64,000 bases of DNA from Bradyrhizobium sp. C9 (lineage in GTDB: Bacteria > Pseudomonadota > Alphaproteobacteria > Rhizobiales > Xanthobacteraceae). The stretch is taken from NCBI RefSeq assembly GCF_002532045.1, contig NZ_NWTG01000005.1:186001-250000 (forward strand). Direction: 5' to 3'. A model generated the notes under the pieces. That model worked only from the letters and a program-made list of their open reading frames with translations. It did not search any database and was not told the origin of the DNA. Shown here in pieces: positions 1 to 10,059 of this stretch. The position numbers and the translations under genes were made by a program. Each line of letters begins with the position of its first letter. Position 1 is the stretch's first letter.

Positions 1-164
1 CATCCTGGCCTCTGCGGCAATCTCAAGGAGTATCGAGGGCTATCGGACGCGCCGCACAGGTGTCCAATCAGCTGTTGTGACTGCTCGATTTATCTTGTGA
101 GCGCCCGAAATATCTTAGCTCGTCACAGGCAATAGCCGAACGTCCGCCGTGCCCACATGCAGCC
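1..164. other. Window edge, no gene seen
   Basis: The 164 bases downstream of the binding-protein gene hold no convincing reading frame. The permease and ATPase genes expected beside a polyamine-type binding protein are not here, so they lie beyond the edge or elsewhere. Confidence 0.5.
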
Positions 165-1274
165 TTAGCGCCCGGTCTTCACCCGCGTCCACAGCCGGTT
201 GATGATCCGCTGGGTCGCCGGATCGCGCGCCGTGATCACGAACAGCTTCTTCTGCATCGCCTCGTCGGGATAGATGTTCTTGTCGTTGAAGATCTTCGGA
301 TCGATCAGCTTCTGGCTCGCCAGATTGCCGTTGGCGTAGGACAGGAAGTTCGAATTCTTCGCCGCGACGTCGGGACGGTAGAGGTAGTTGATCAGCTCAT
401 AGGCTTCCGCGACATTCTTCGCGTCCGCCGGAATCGCGAGATTGTCGAAGAACATCTGCGCGCCCTCCTTCGGGATCGTGTAGCCGATCTCGACGCCGGT
501 CTTGGCTTCCGCGGCGCGGCTGCGCGCCTGCATGATGTCGCCCGACCATCCGACCACGAAGCAGATCTCACCCGAGGCCAGCGCACTGAGATATTCGGAC
601 GAGTGGAATTTGCGCACATAGGGCCGGATCTTGATGACGAGATCGGCGGCTTTCTCGAGGTCAGCCTGCTTGGTCGAGTTCGGATCTAGGCCGAGATAGC
701 TCAGCGCCGCCGGCAGGATGTCGTCGGCGGAATCCAGCATGTGAATGCCGCAATCCTTGAACTTGGCGAGGTTCTCCGGCTTGAACACCATGTCCCAGCT
801 GTCGATCTTCGCATCGGGCCCGAGGATCTTCTCCGCCACCTTGACGTTGTAGCCGATGCCCGTGGTGCCCCACATGTAGTTGGCGCCGAAATTATTGCCG
901 GGATCGTAGGTCGCGAGCTGACCCGTCACCACGGGCCACGCATTGGCGAGGTTCGGCAGTTTCGACTTGTCGAGCTTCAGGAACACCTTCGCGGTGATCT
1001 GGCGCTGCAGGAAATAGCCGGTCGGCACCACGACGTCGTAGCCCGACTTGCCCGCGAGCAGCCGCGTCTCCAGCGTCTCGTTGGCGTCGAACGTGTCGTA
1101 GACGACCTTGACGCCGGTTTCCTTGGTGAAGTCCTCAAGGACTCCCGGTGCCATGTAGTTCGACCAGTTGTAGAAGTTGACCGTGCGCTCCTCCGCACTC
1201 GCAGAGACAGCGAACAACAGAACCGTGGCGATCATGCCTGCGAGGCTGGCGAGACGACGGCTCTGCTTCTGCAT
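165..1274 (-). CDS. PotF/SpuD-type polyamine ABC transporter periplasmic binding protein
   Basis: This 369-residue protein is a periplasmic solute-binding protein of the spermidine/putrescine (PotF/PotD) family. A signal peptide covers about residues 1-27, with cleavage likely after ASA. The NWSNY segment at 36-40 keeps the Trp37, Ser38 and Tyr40 of the PotF ligand pocket, and the later GWSGD and FFDNLA segments carry the Trp and Asp that hold the ligand amines in PotF. Length matches the family. It is the last gene of a minus-strand operon and starts 6 bases after the aminotransferase stop, with an AAGAGG ribosome site inside that gene's end. No permease or ATPase gene is in view. Putrescine is the likely ligand by family; the exact polyamine is inference. 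Confidence 0.9.
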   Translation of the reverse strand: MQKQSRRLASLAGMIATVLLFAVSASAEERTVNFYNWSNYMAPGVLEDFTKETGVKVVYDTFDANETLETRLLAGKSGYDVVVPTGYFLQRQITAKVFLKLDKSKLPNLANAWPVVTGQLATYDPGNNFGANYMWGTTGIGYNVKVAEKILGPDAKIDSWDMVFKPENLAKFKDCGIHMLDSADDILPAALSYLGLDPNSTKQADLEKAADLVIKIRPYVRKFHSSEYLSALASGEICFVVGWSGDIMQARSRAAEAKTGVEIGYTIPKEGAQMFFDNLAIPADAKNVAEAYELINYLYRPDVAAKNSNFLSYANGNLASQKLIDPKIFNDKNIYPDEAMQKKLFVITARDPATQRIINRLWTRVKTGR

Positions 1275-1280
1275 TCTGGT

Positions 1281-2450
1281 CTACCTCTTGCGACGATGTA
1301 CTGCGTCGGACAATCGCTCCAGCGCGGTGTCGAGCGTCGAGTCCCTCTTGGCAAAGCAGAAGCGGACGACCGACGTCACCGCATCCTGCTCGTAGAACGC
1401 CGACACTGGAATAGCCGCGACCTTGTAATCCTGCACAATTCGCCAGCAGAACTCCGCATCGGTCTCATTGAGCCCGAGCGGCGACAGGTCGACCGTGAGG
1501 AAGTAGGTCCCCTGCGACTTCAGCACCGGAAAGCCGATGCTCTCCAACCCCTTGGTCAGGCGGTCGCGGCTCCGCGCCATGTCCTTGCGCATGTCGAGGA
1601 AGTAGTCGTCCGGCTTGTTGAGGCCGTACGCCACCGCCGCCTGCAGATTGGGCGCCGTTGTGAAGGTGAGGAACTGGTGCACCTTGGCGGCGACGCGCAG
1701 CAGCGGCGGCGCAGCGCAGACGAAGCCGATCTTCCATCCGGTCAGCGAGAAGATCTTGCCCGCGCTGCCGACCTTGATGGTGCGGTCACGCATGCCCGGG
1801 ATCGTGATCAGCGGGATGTGCTCGCGGCCGTCGAACACGACGTGCTCCCAGACCTCGTCGCAGATCGCGACCACGTCGAACTCCTGGCAGTACCGCGCCA
1901 GCAGTTCGAGGTCCTCGCGCGGATAGACCACCGCCGCCGGGTTGAGCGGATTGTTGAACAGCACCGCCTTGGTCTTGTGGTTGAAGACGCTGCGCAGCAT
2001 CTCCTCGTTCAGCCGCCACTCCGGCGGCTCGAGCCGCAACAGCCGCGGAATGCCGCCGGCCTGGCGGATGATCGGCAGATAGGAATCGTAGACCGGCTGG
2101 AAGCACACCACCTCGTCGCCCGGCTCGACCACTGCGAGAATCGAGGAGGTCAGCGCCTCGGTGCCGCCGGAGGTGACCATCACCTCGGTCATCGGATCGA
2201 GCTTGAGCCCGTGCCAGTGGCCGTAATGCGATGCGATCGCCTGACGCAGCTCCGGAATGCCCATCATCGACGGATACTGGTTGTAGCCGTTGATGGACGC
2301 GTCCGCGGCGGCGCGGCGGATGTCCTCCGGGCCGGGATCGTCGGGAAAGCCTTGGCCGAGATTGATGGCGTTGTTGTCGCGCGCAGCCTGCGACATCGCC
2401 TCGAAGATCGTGACGGGAAGGTCCGCGAAGACCTTGTTCATGGAGGTCAT
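1281..2450 (-). CDS. Class I/II PLP-dependent aminotransferase
   Basis: This 389-residue cytosolic enzyme is a fold-type I aminotransferase, closest in style to the kynurenine/methionine/aspartate-type enzymes. The SAGKIFSLTGWKIG stretch places the PLP Schiff-base lysine at Lys232. Asp198 in the CDEVWEH segment should hold the pyridine nitrogen, and SGGTEAL (94-100) should bind the phosphate. Length is normal. The start at 2450 is taken; Met4 (2441) is an alternative. It follows the rhodanese gene by 8 bases and precedes the polyamine-type binding protein by 6, so the three are probably co-transcribed. A link to sulfur amino acids (methionine plus rhodanese) or polyamine-derived nitrogen is possible but not shown by sequence. 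Confidence 0.88.
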   Translation of the reverse strand: MTSMNKVFADLPVTIFEAMSQAARDNNAINLGQGFPDDPGPEDIRRAAADASINGYNQYPSMMGIPELRQAIASHYGHWHGLKLDPMTEVMVTSGGTEALTSSILAVVEPGDEVVCFQPVYDSYLPIIRQAGGIPRLLRLEPPEWRLNEEMLRSVFNHKTKAVLFNNPLNPAAVVYPREDLELLARYCQEFDVVAICDEVWEHVVFDGREHIPLITIPGMRDRTIKVGSAGKIFSLTGWKIGFVCAAPPLLRVAAKVHQFLTFTTAPNLQAAVAYGLNKPDDYFLDMRKDMARSRDRLTKGLESIGFPVLKSQGTYFLTVDLSPLGLNETDAEFCWRIVQDYKVAAIPVSAFYEQDAVTSVVRFCFAKRDSTLDTALERLSDAVHRRKR

Positions 2451-2458
2451 GTCAGGGA

Positions 2459-2788
2459 TCAGCCGCCCGTCTTGGTCGGCAGTCCCGCCGCCTTCCAGCC
2501 GATGATGCCGCCCGCCAAATGCTTGTCATAGGGCAGGCCCGCGGCCTGGGCGGCCAGCGAGGCCGTCACCGAGCGCTTGCCGGAGCGGCAGGCGAACACC
2601 ACCTGCTTGCCCTGCGGATCAGGTATCGCGGCCGGGTCAAACGTCGACAGCGGCACTACGACGCCGTCGGGATAGGCCTCAACAGTGACCTCATTGGGCT
2701 CACGGACATCGACCAGGAGATAGCGGCCTTCCGCTATGCCCTTCGACACCTCGTCCGGAAACAAATCTTCCACCTTGTGGTCCGCCAC
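2459..2788 (-). CDS. Single-domain rhodanese-like protein
   Basis: This 109-residue protein is a single rhodanese domain with the LLVDVREPNE entry motif near residues 24-33 and the active-site loop CRSGKRS at 67-73. Cys67 is the persulfide-carrying cysteine. A loop of this length is typical of GlpE/PspE-type sulfurtransferases, not Cdc25-like phosphatases. It has no signal peptide, so it is cytosolic. It is the first gene of the apparent operon with the aminotransferase and the binding protein. Sulfur transfer is the family activity; the acceptor is unknown. Confidence 0.88.
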   Translation of the reverse strand: MADHKVEDLFPDEVSKGIAEGRYLLVDVREPNEVTVEAYPDGVVVPLSTFDPAAIPDPQGKQVVFACRSGKRSVTASLAAQAAGLPYDKHLAGGIIGWKAAGLPTKTGG

Positions 2789-2925
2789 GGAAATATCCTC
2801 CCGACATCAGCTTGGGCGAGCGTCGCGCGGCTCGCCGGTCCGGGCCGCAAAGTCGCCTCTCGCGCGGAGAAAATCAAGCGCCCGAAACGGGTTAGATGCC
2901 GTGCGGAAACGCCGGATCGTTGACC

Positions 2926-4851
2926 CTAGATCGTGACTTGGGTGCCGACCTCGACCACCCGCCCGGTCGGGATCTGGAAATAGTCGGTGGCATCGTTCGA
3001 GGAGCGGCTCAGCGCGATGAACAGATGGTCCTGCCAGCTCGGCATGCCCGAATGCGCCGCCGGCTTCAGCGCACGGCGGGACAGGAAGAACGAGGTCGAC
3101 ATGATGTCGAACTGCCAGCCGAGCTTGCGGGCGATCGCCAGCGTCTTCGGCACGTTCGGCTGCTCCATGAAACCGAACTTCAGCGTCACCTTGGAGAAAG
3201 TCTCGGTCAGCTGCTCCATCCGCACCCGCTCGGACGGATCGATACGCGGCGTCGGCGCAGTTTCGATAGTGAGGATGACATTCTTTTCGTGCAGCACCTT
3301 GTAGTGCTTGAGGCTGTGCATCAGCGCGGTCGGCGCGCTGATGGGATCGCTGGTCAGGAACACCGCTGTCCCGGAGACCCGCTGCGGCGGCCGCTTCTCC
3401 AGCATCGCGACGAGATCGGCGAGCGGGAATTCCAGCTTGCGCGACTTCTCGAACAACAGCCGGCTGCCGCGCCGCCAGGTGTACATCACCACAATCATGG
3501 CCCCGCCGAGCGCAAGCGGCACCCAGCCGCCCTCGAACACCTTGAGCAGGTTGGCGGCCAGGAACGTGATGTCCAGGAACAGGAACGGCGCGACCAGCGC
3601 CGCGGCGGCGATCGGCGACCAGCGCCAGACCTTCCAGATCACCACAAAGCCCATCATCGCCGTCACCACCATGGTGCCGGTCACGGAGATGCCGTAGGCC
3701 GACGCCAGCGCGCTCGACGAGCGGAACATCAGCACCAGCACGATCACCGCGATGAACAGGAAGCGGTTGATGCGCGGCATGTAGATCTGGCCGGAATGCG
3801 CTTCCGAGGTGTGGCGGATCTCGAACCGTGGCATCAGGCCGAGCTGGATCGCCTGTCGGGTCAGCGAGTAGGCGCCGGTGATGACGGCCTGGCTCGCGAT
3901 CACGGTCGCCATGGTCGCAAGCGCGACCATCGGAATCAGCGCCCAGTCCGGGAACATCAGGAAGAACGGGTTCTCGATGCCCTTGGGATCGCCGATGAGA
4001 AGCGCGCCCTGCCCGAGATAATTCAGCGCCAGCGACGGCAGCACGATGAACAGCCACGCGGTCTGGATCGGGCGTTTGCCGAAATGGCCGAGGTCGGCAT
4101 AGAGCGCCTCCGCGCCGGTCACCGCGAGGAAGACGGCACCGAGGGTGATGAAGCCGATCACACCGTGATGCAGCATGAACGACACCGCCAGGATCGGGTT
4201 GAACGCGTACAGCACTTCGGGATGCCGCACGATCTGCGGCAGCGCCGCGATCGCGATCACGGCGAACCACACGCACATCACCGGGCCGAAGAACGCCGCA
4301 ACGCGCGCGGTGCCGCGCGACTGCACCGCGAACAGGGCGACCAGGATCACCACCGTGAGCGGGACGACATAGGGATCGAATGTGGAGGTGACGAGCTTGA
4401 TGCCTTCGATCGCCGACAGCACCGACAGCGCCGGCGTGATGACGGCATCGCCGTAGAACAGCGCGCCGCTGATGATGCCGAGCAGCACGATCGCAGCGGC
4501 GCCCTTGGTGGCCGCGCGCTGCGCCAGCGCCATCAGCGCCAGCGTTCCGCCCTCGCCATTGTTGTCGGCACGCAGCAGGATCACGACATATTTGAGGGTG
4601 ACGACCACAATCAGCGCCCACAGGATCAGGCTGAGCACGCCGAGCACCGCATGCGCCGTCACGGCGCCCTCGCCGCCGGCAGCCGCAACGACGGCTTCGC
4701 GCAGCGCGTACAGCGGGCTGGTGCCGATGTCGCCATAGACGACGCCGATGCTGCCGAGCATCAGCGCCTTGAAGGTGGCGGTTGAATGCGCCTCGCCATG
4801 GCCGTTTGCCGCGGGCGTTTCCGCCGCGGTGATCGCACTCTCGGATGACAT
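2926..4851 (-). CDS. kup: Kup-family potassium uptake protein, copy 1
   Basis: This 641-residue inner-membrane protein belongs to the KUP/HAK/KT potassium:proton symporter family. The family signature [10 protein letters not shown] lies at residues 40-49, followed by about 12 membrane segments and a cytosolic tail of about 180 residues ending GTQVTI. The frame runs upstream to 4926, but the ATG at 4851 is preferred: it has a GAGG upstream, and it gives the same length and the same [10 protein letters not shown] position as the neighbouring copy. It lies 154 bases downstream of a second kup on the same strand, and the two are clear paralogues over their whole length. Constitutive low-affinity K+ uptake at low pH or high osmolarity is the known role of Kup. 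Confidence 0.93.
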   Translation of the reverse strand: MSSESAITAAETPAANGHGEAHSTATFKALMLGSIGVVYGDIGTSPLYALREAVVAAAGGEGAVTAHAVLGVLSLILWALIVVVTLKYVVILLRADNNGEGGTLALMALAQRAATKGAAAIVLLGIISGALFYGDAVITPALSVLSAIEGIKLVTSTFDPYVVPLTVVILVALFAVQSRGTARVAAFFGPVMCVWFAVIAIAALPQIVRHPEVLYAFNPILAVSFMLHHGVIGFITLGAVFLAVTGAEALYADLGHFGKRPIQTAWLFIVLPSLALNYLGQGALLIGDPKGIENPFFLMFPDWALIPMVALATMATVIASQAVITGAYSLTRQAIQLGLMPRFEIRHTSEAHSGQIYMPRINRFLFIAVIVLVLMFRSSSALASAYGISVTGTMVVTAMMGFVVIWKVWRWSPIAAAALVAPFLFLDITFLAANLLKVFEGGWVPLALGGAMIVVMYTWRRGSRLLFEKSRKLEFPLADLVAMLEKRPPQRVSGTAVFLTSDPISAPTALMHSLKHYKVLHEKNVILTIETAPTPRIDPSERVRMEQLTETFSKVTLKFGFMEQPNVPKTLAIARKLGWQFDIMSTSFFLSRRALKPAAHSGMPSWQDHLFIALSRSSNDATDYFQIPTGRVVEVGTQVTI

Positions 4852-5005
4852 GGGAAGCTGCGCCTCTGTCTTCTGCCGCACTGCACAATGCCGGGTTGCA
4901 GGCCTATACTCCCGGCAGGAATGCATAGGTTAGCACGGATTTAGGCCTCCACCATGCGTACCACGCATAGATCAAGGCTTTTCAACGCCGGAATTCGCTG
5001 TCAGC

Positions 5006-6928
5006 TCAAATAGTTACCTGGGTACCCACTTCAACGACCCTGCCGGTCGGAATCTGGAAATAGTCGGTGGCATCGTTGGCAGACCGGCTCATCGCGATGA
5101 ACAGGTGGTCCTGCCACTGCGGCATCCCGGACTGGGCGGACGGCTTCAGCGACCGACGCGACACGAAGAACGAGGTCGACATGATGTCGAACTGCCAGCC
5201 GAGCTTGCGCGCGATCGCGAGCGCCTTCGGCACGTTCGGCGATTCCATATAGCCGAAGCGCAGCCGCACCGCGGTGAACTTGTCGCTGACCTTCTCCATG
5301 GTGACGCGCTCCGACAGGTCGACGCGCGGCGTCGGTGCAGTCTCGATGGTCAGGATCACATTGTGCTCGTGTAGCACCTTGTTGTGCTTGAGATTGTGCA
5401 AGAGCGCGGTCGGCACGAAGCTGGGATCGCTGGTCAGGAACACCGCGGTGCCCTTGACGATATGCGGCGGCCGCTTCTCCAGGCTGTGGATCAGGTCGCG
5501 CAGCGGCACCTCGATGCGGCGGGTCTTGGCGATGAGAATCGCGGCGCCGCGACGCCAGGTCCAGATCATCGTCGCCATCACGACGCCGAACAGCAGCGGC
5601 ACCCACGCGCCCTCGAACAGCTTCAGGAGATTGGCGCTGAAGAAGGTCATGTCGACGATCACGAACGGCAAGATCAATGCGGCTGCCGACGCCACGCGCC
5701 AATTCCACAGCTTCCAGATCACGATGAAGCCCATGATGCCGTCAGCGACCATGGTGGTGGAGACGGCGATGCCGTAGGCCGAGGCGAGCCCGCTCGAGGT
5801 GCGGAACAGCAGCACCAGCAACAACACGCCGATCAGCAGCATCCGGTTGACCCGCGGCAGATAGATCTGCCCGGCATGGGTCTCCGAGGTATAGCGGACC
5901 TCGAAGCGCGGCAAGAGCCCGAGCTGCACCGCCTGGCTGATCAGCGAATAGGCGCCGGTGATCACGGCCTGGCTTGCGATCACGGTCGCAGCGGTGGCGA
6001 GCCCGATCAGCGGCAGCAGCAACACGTCGGGCACCATGCGATAGAACGAGTTCTCGATCGCGGCGGGATCGGACAGCACCAGCGCGCCCTGCCCGAAATA
6101 GTTCAGCAGCAGCGACGGCAGCACGAAGAACAGCCAGCCGGACTGGATCGGCTTGCGGCCGAAATGCCCGAGATCGGCATACAGCGCCTCGCCACCGGTC
6201 ACCGCGAGGAACACCGCGCCCAAGGTCACCAGGCCGACGGTGCCGTGGGTCAGCAGGAACTGGATCGCGTAATAGGGATTGATCGCCGCCAGCACCGACG
6301 GATCGTCCATGATGTGGACCAGCCCCATCACCGCGAGCGAGGCGAACCACACCACCATCACCGGCCCGAAGGCGGAGGCGACGCGCGCGGTGCCGGTGCG
6401 CTGCACCGAGAACAGCAGCACGAGAATCAGGATCGTCAGCGGCACCACATAGTGCTCGAGATGCGGCGTGGCGAGCTTGAGGCCTTCGACCGCCGACAGC
6501 ACCGAGATCGCCGGCGTGATCATGGAATCGCCGATGAACATCGAGGCGCCGACCACGCCGAGCGCGAGCAGCGGCCAGCTGCGCCGTCCGATCGCGCGCT
6601 GGCCGAGCGCCATCAGCGACAGCGTGCCGCCCTCGCCGTTATTATCGGCACGCAGCAGCAGCAGGACGTATTTGGCGGTGACGACGGTGAACAGCGCCCA
6701 CAGGATCAGGCTGAGCACACCCAGCACCATGATGCGGGTGACCGGCTGGCCGTGCGCGGCGCCGCCGACCGCCTCGCGGAATGCGTAGAGCGGCGAGGTT
6801 CCGATATCGCCGAACACCACGCCGATGCTGCCCAGCGTCAGGGCCCAGAAGCCGGAGGTACCTTGGCCTTTGCCCTGACCTGTTCCTTGAGTTTCCTGGG
6901 CTTCGGTTGATGAGACGCTGACAGCCAT
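5006..6928 (-). CDS. kup: Kup-family potassium uptake protein, copy 2
   Basis: This 640-residue protein is the second Kup K+:H+ symporter. [10 protein letters not shown] is again at 40-49, the [10 protein letters not shown] loop is present, and the C-terminal tail ends in the same residues ([11 protein letters not shown]) as copy 1. The N-terminal extension of about 25 residues is Gln/Gly/Thr-rich and differs from copy 1, while the membrane core is strongly similar, so a tandem duplication with later divergence is the simple reading. Both genes point the same way, and this one is upstream. Co-transcription is possible across the 154-base gap but I see no decisive promoter or terminator there. 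Confidence 0.93.
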   Translation of the reverse strand: MAVSVSSTEAQETQGTGQGKGQGTSGFWALTLGSIGVVFGDIGTSPLYAFREAVGGAAHGQPVTRIMVLGVLSLILWALFTVVTAKYVLLLLRADNNGEGGTLSLMALGQRAIGRRSWPLLALGVVGASMFIGDSMITPAISVLSAVEGLKLATPHLEHYVVPLTILILVLLFSVQRTGTARVASAFGPVMVVWFASLAVMGLVHIMDDPSVLAAINPYYAIQFLLTHGTVGLVTLGAVFLAVTGGEALYADLGHFGRKPIQSGWLFFVLPSLLLNYFGQGALVLSDPAAIENSFYRMVPDVLLLPLIGLATAATVIASQAVITGAYSLISQAVQLGLLPRFEVRYTSETHAGQIYLPRVNRMLLIGVLLLVLLFRTSSGLASAYGIAVSTTMVADGIMGFIVIWKLWNWRVASAAALILPFVIVDMTFFSANLLKLFEGAWVPLLFGVVMATMIWTWRRGAAILIAKTRRIEVPLRDLIHSLEKRPPHIVKGTAVFLTSDPSFVPTALLHNLKHNKVLHEHNVILTIETAPTPRVDLSERVTMEKVSDKFTAVRLRFGYMESPNVPKALAIARKLGWQFDIMSTSFFVSRRSLKPSAQSGMPQWQDHLFIAMSRSANDATDYFQIPTGRVVEVGTQVTI

Positions 6929-7040
6929 GGCGAGGTTGGAACGCTCGATCGGTTGATTTTGACCCGCGCGGCTATCGACGCTTCCGCCCCGCCTGTCAAC
7001 CGAGCAACCCGGCCGACGGCGGTAGCAGGGTAACCCGGAG

Positions 7041-7871
7041 CTACGGCTTCAGATCCGGCGGCAGTGGCGGATTTTCCCGCATCAACGTGATGGTCACGCG
7101 ACGGTTCGCCGGCAGCGTCGGGTCGTCTGGAAACAGCGGCTGGCCGTCGGCCTTGCCGGAAACCGCGAAGATGTGGGACGGCGGCAGCCCTTCCCGCTCC
7201 AGGATCTGGCGCACCGCATTGGCGCGGTCCGCGGACAGGTCGAAGGCGTCGTAATCGCTGCGCGCCGGCACGAAGCCTGCGGCTGTATGCCCCACGATCG
7301 CGATCCGCAGCGGCGTCGCCTTCAGCGGCGCGGCGAGCTTCTGGATCAGCCGGCGGGTGCGCTCATACGGCTCCCTGGAGCCGTCGGCGAACATCGAGCG
7401 GCCGTCCTGGTCGACGATCTCGAGGTTGAGCCCCTCCTTGGTCTCCTCGAACATGATGTTCTTGGAGATCTCGGTCAGCTCCGGCATGTCCTGCAGCGCC
7501 TGGCGCAGCGAGGCCGAGGCGAGCGCGAATTCGCGGTCGATCTTCAGCCGCGCGCCGTTGATCTGGCTGCGCTCCTTCTCGTCCGGCGTCGGATTGGCGG
7601 AGGATTCCTCCGGCGAGATGTGCTCGACATTCTTCAGCTTCGGCCGCGTCGGCAGGCCGTCGGACTCGACGATCCCTGAGTAGCGCACATTGGTCTGCAC
7701 GCCGAAGGCGTCGCGCATCGAACCCGCGACGATCTTCAGCTTGTTGTTGTCCATGGTGGAGAACGCGACGAGCATCACGAAGAAGCTCATCATCAGGCCC
7801 ATCAGGTCGGCGAAGGTCACGAACCAGCCGTGACCTCCGGTATGGGCGTCGCCGCGCTTCTTTTTGGCCAT
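7041..7871 (-). CDS. motB: MotB-type flagellar stator protein (OmpA-like C-terminus)
   Basis: This 276-residue protein has the stator B-subunit layout: a short cytosolic N-terminus, one membrane helix (about 17-38) with Asp22 in [11 protein letters not shown] as the proton-carrying aspartate, a periplasmic linker, and an OmpA/MotB peptidoglycan-binding domain at about 165-270 containing a GHTAAG segment and LSADRANAV. The gene follows the MotA-like gene by 28 bases on the same strand. No other flagellar gene is in the window. The pair may be a second stator set, or a housekeeping proton-driven complex of the same family; the MotB call rests on Asp22 and the domain order. Confidence 0.85.
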   Translation of the reverse strand: MAKKKRGDAHTGGHGWFVTFADLMGLMMSFFVMLVAFSTMDNNKLKIVAGSMRDAFGVQTNVRYSGIVESDGLPTRPKLKNVEHISPEESSANPTPDEKERSQINGARLKIDREFALASASLRQALQDMPELTEISKNIMFEETKEGLNLEIVDQDGRSMFADGSREPYERTRRLIQKLAAPLKATPLRIAIVGHTAAGFVPARSDYDAFDLSADRANAVRQILEREGLPPSHIFAVSGKADGQPLFPDDPTLPANRRVTITLMRENPPLPPDLKP

Positions 7872-7899
7872 CGCTGCGTTTCCCGAAAGCGCCGGCCGG

Positions 7900-8673
7900 T
7901 CAAGCCGGAACCGGCTCGCCTTCCTCGTGGCGATGCTTCTCCGGCAGATAGGCCAGCAGCATCTCGCGCACCAGCGCCGGGCTCTTGGAATCGCGGATCA
8001 TCAGGATGCCGTCGATGATCAGCGTGCGGTTGGTCTCCTCGTCGAGCAGCTTGCCGTGCAGCTTGTCGGCGATCGGAAGGCAAAACAGGTTGGCCACCAG
8101 CGCGCCGTACAGCGTCGCGAGCAACGCCGTCGCCATGAACGGGCCGAGCTTGGAGGGGTCGGTCATGTTGGCGAACATCTGCACCATGCCGATCAGCGTG
8201 CCGATCATGCCGAAAGCCGGGGCGCAGTCGCCGATCGCGCGATAGATCTTGCTGCCCTCGTCGAGGTGCATCAGGAAATTGTCGCGGTCGCGCTCCATGT
8301 TGTCGCGGATGAATTCGAGGTCGTAGCCGTCGGCGACGTAGCGGATGCCCTTGGCAAGGAACGGCTCGTCGGTCTCGACCTTTTCCAGGCCGACCGGGCC
8401 CTGCTTGCGGGCGATCTCGGCGATGCGGGCCAGCTCGTCGACGAGGTCGCGGGCCGAGAGACGGCTCATGGTGAAGGCAAACTTGGCGCCGAGCGGCAGC
8501 CCGTGCAACATCACGCCGAGCGGAAAGCGGATCATCGTCGCCGCGATCGAGCCGCCGAAGATGATGATCATGGCATGTTCGGAAATGAACATGTGCAGGT
8601 CGCCGCCCATGAACATCATCACCGCGATGACGATGATGCCGGCCAACAGCCCGGCGCCTGTCATGATATCCAT
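7900..8673 (-). CDS. motA: MotA/PomA-type stator proton channel subunit
   Basis: This 257-residue inner-membrane protein is a MotA/TolQ/ExbB-family channel subunit of PomA-like length. It has two N-terminal membrane helices (about 4-22 and 33-52), a cytosolic domain of about 95 residues with the charged torque-helix region, and two C-terminal helices that include the conserved PAFGMIGTLIGMVQM segment. The reading frame runs far upstream, but the ATG at 8673 gives the expected membrane-starting N-terminus. It is the upstream partner of the MotB-like gene. It is expected to form a 5:2 stator with it and couple H+ (or Na+) flow to rotation. Confidence 0.85.
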   Translation of the reverse strand: MDIMTGAGLLAGIIVIAVMMFMGGDLHMFISEHAMIIIFGGSIAATMIRFPLGVMLHGLPLGAKFAFTMSRLSARDLVDELARIAEIARKQGPVGLEKVETDEPFLAKGIRYVADGYDLEFIRDNMERDRDNFLMHLDEGSKIYRAIGDCAPAFGMIGTLIGMVQMFANMTDPSKLGPFMATALLATLYGALVANLFCLPIADKLHGKLLDEETNRTLIIDGILMIRDSKSPALVREMLLAYLPEKHRHEEGEPVPA

Positions 8674-9048
8674 GAAAAACTCCAACGCGAACGCAACCCG
8701 CCTGTCCTGGACGGCGCGCAGCCCAAGGCGGGCCGCGTGGAAAAACCCTAACGTTAATGCCATTAAGGACGCGTTACCGAATTTGGTAGGGATAACAACG
8801 GGTAAACGGCTGCCTTTTCGTGATGTCGTTGAAGATGTTGGCTTTCCGCATGGGACGCCGCCGCTGCATGCGCAAAAGGTCTCCCCGTAGAACAACGGAC
8901 ATGGGATAGGTTCGCCAAGAGCGTTTTCGAGCGAAGTGGGTACCGGTTCGCGGGAAGAAAACGCATCAACACAAGAATCCGGAGCCCCGTTCCGATTCAA
9001 TCGGAACGGAAAAGGCTCCAGAGGAAACGAACCAACGAGCAGGACAGC
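8674..9048. other. Intergenic region between divergent motA and oxidoreductase genes
   Basis: This 375-base gap separates motA (minus) from the oxidoreductase (plus), so both promoters should be here, although I cannot place either with confidence. Its right part is a structured repeat (8921-9019), listed separately. No credible small gene was found. Confidence 0.5.
8921..9019 (+). repeat. Structured ~99-nt intergenic repeat, copy 1
   Basis: Two hairpins in a row. The first pairs GCGTTTTC (8921-8928) with GAAAACGC (8957-8964) and contains an inner GCGAA/TTCGC stem. The second pairs GGAGCC (8981-8986) with GGCTCC (9014-9019) around an inner CCGTTCCG/CGGAACGG stem. A diverged copy with the same layout lies at 33325-33422. 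It sits just upstream of the oxidoreductase gene and could act in its leader. Confidence 0.75.
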
Positions 9049-10029
9049 ATGAAGGCGGTCGTCGTCGAGCAATACGCACCCATCGATCAGATCGGACTGA
9101 AGGAGATCGCCACGCCCGAACCCGGCCCGGGACAGATCCGCGTCCGGGTCCACGCCGCGAGCATCGGCTTCGTCGATGGGCTGAAGGTCGAGGGCCGCTA
9201 CCAGACCAAGGATGCCCTGCCCTTTACGCCTGGTGCGGAATTCGCCGGCGTGGTCGACGAGGTCGCGGGCGACGTTGCCGGCATCACGCCGGGCATGCGG
9301 GTGATGGGCGCGGCGCGCTCGGGGGCGCTGGCCGAGTCCATCGTGGTGCCGCCGGCCGCCGTCGAAGTGATGCCCGACGGTCTGTCGATGGAGGCCGCCG
9401 CGGCCTTTCGCACCAATTACCTCACCGCATTGTACGCGCTCAGCGAGCGCGGCTCGCTCAAGGCAGGCGAGCAGCTGCTCGTGCTCGGTGCCGCCGGTGG
9501 TACCGGCATCGCCGCGATCCAGGTCGGCAAGCTGCTCGGCGCGCGCGTCGTTGCCGCGGCCTCGACCGATGAGAAGCGCAGCTTCGCCGCGAGCTTCGGT
9601 GCCGACGCTGTCGTCGACTATACGAAGCCCGATTGGCGCGACGCGCTGAAGGACGCAACCGGCGGCCATGGACCCGATGTGATCTTCGATCCGGTCGGCG
9701 GCGAGGTCTCGCTGCAGGCGTTCCGCTCGATCGCCTGGAACGGCCGCCATGTCGTGGTCGGCTTTGCGGCAGGCCAGATCCCCGCTCTGCCGTTCAACCT
9801 GCCGCTGTTGAAGGGCGGCCTCCTGATCGGCGTCGACGCCGCTCAGATCGCGCGCCGCGAGCCGGAGGCGCAGGCGCGCGTGATGACGCAATTGTCGGCA
9901 TGGCTGAACGACGGCCGACTGACGCCGGTTGTCGGCAAGGTGTTCGAGCTTGACGATTTCCGCGCGGCGTTCACGACGATGCAGACCCGCGCGGCGCTGG
10001 GCAAGATGGTGGTGCGGATCGGAAAGTGA
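9049..10029 (+). CDS. Quinone oxidoreductase-like NADPH-dependent MDR protein
   Basis: This 326-residue enzyme belongs to the zinc-free quinone oxidoreductase branch of the medium-chain dehydrogenase/reductase family. It has the GroES-like domain at about 1-125, the nucleotide-binding Rossmann domain with GAAGGTG at 147-153, and the late HGPDVIFDPVGG segment. The cysteine and histidine ligands of catalytic and structural zinc are absent, which separates it from true alcohol dehydrogenases. It is a lone plus-strand gene flanked by repeats. It should reduce quinones or enone-type substrates with NADPH; the physiological substrate cannot be read from sequence. Confidence 0.88.
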   Translation: MKAVVVEQYAPIDQIGLKEIATPEPGPGQIRVRVHAASIGFVDGLKVEGRYQTKDALPFTPGAEFAGVVDEVAGDVAGITPGMRVMGAARSGALAESIVVPPAAVEVMPDGLSMEAAAAFRTNYLTALYALSERGSLKAGEQLLVLGAAGGTGIAAIQVGKLLGARVVAAASTDEKRSFAASFGADAVVDYTKPDWRDALKDATGGHGPDVIFDPVGGEVSLQAFRSIAWNGRHVVVGFAAGQIPALPFNLPLLKGGLLIGVDAAQIARREPEAQARVMTQLSAWLNDGRLTPVVGKVFELDDFRAAFTTMQTRAALGKMVVRIGK

Positions 10030-10059
10030 GAGAGGCTCCGCTATCGCCCCGTCTTCGCT

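Noticed and set aside
741..2531. Long plus-strand frame of 596 residues opposite the aminotransferase and binding protein
   Set aside because: Arg/His-rich translation with no family features. The minus strand has clear enzyme motifs. Such antisense frames are expected at high GC.
2896..4785. Plus-strand frame of 629 residues opposite kup copy 1
   Set aside because: Antisense shadow of a membrane protein: low-complexity Arg/His/Gln composition. The same holds for 5384-6910 opposite copy 2 and 12643-14358 opposite the ThDP enzyme.
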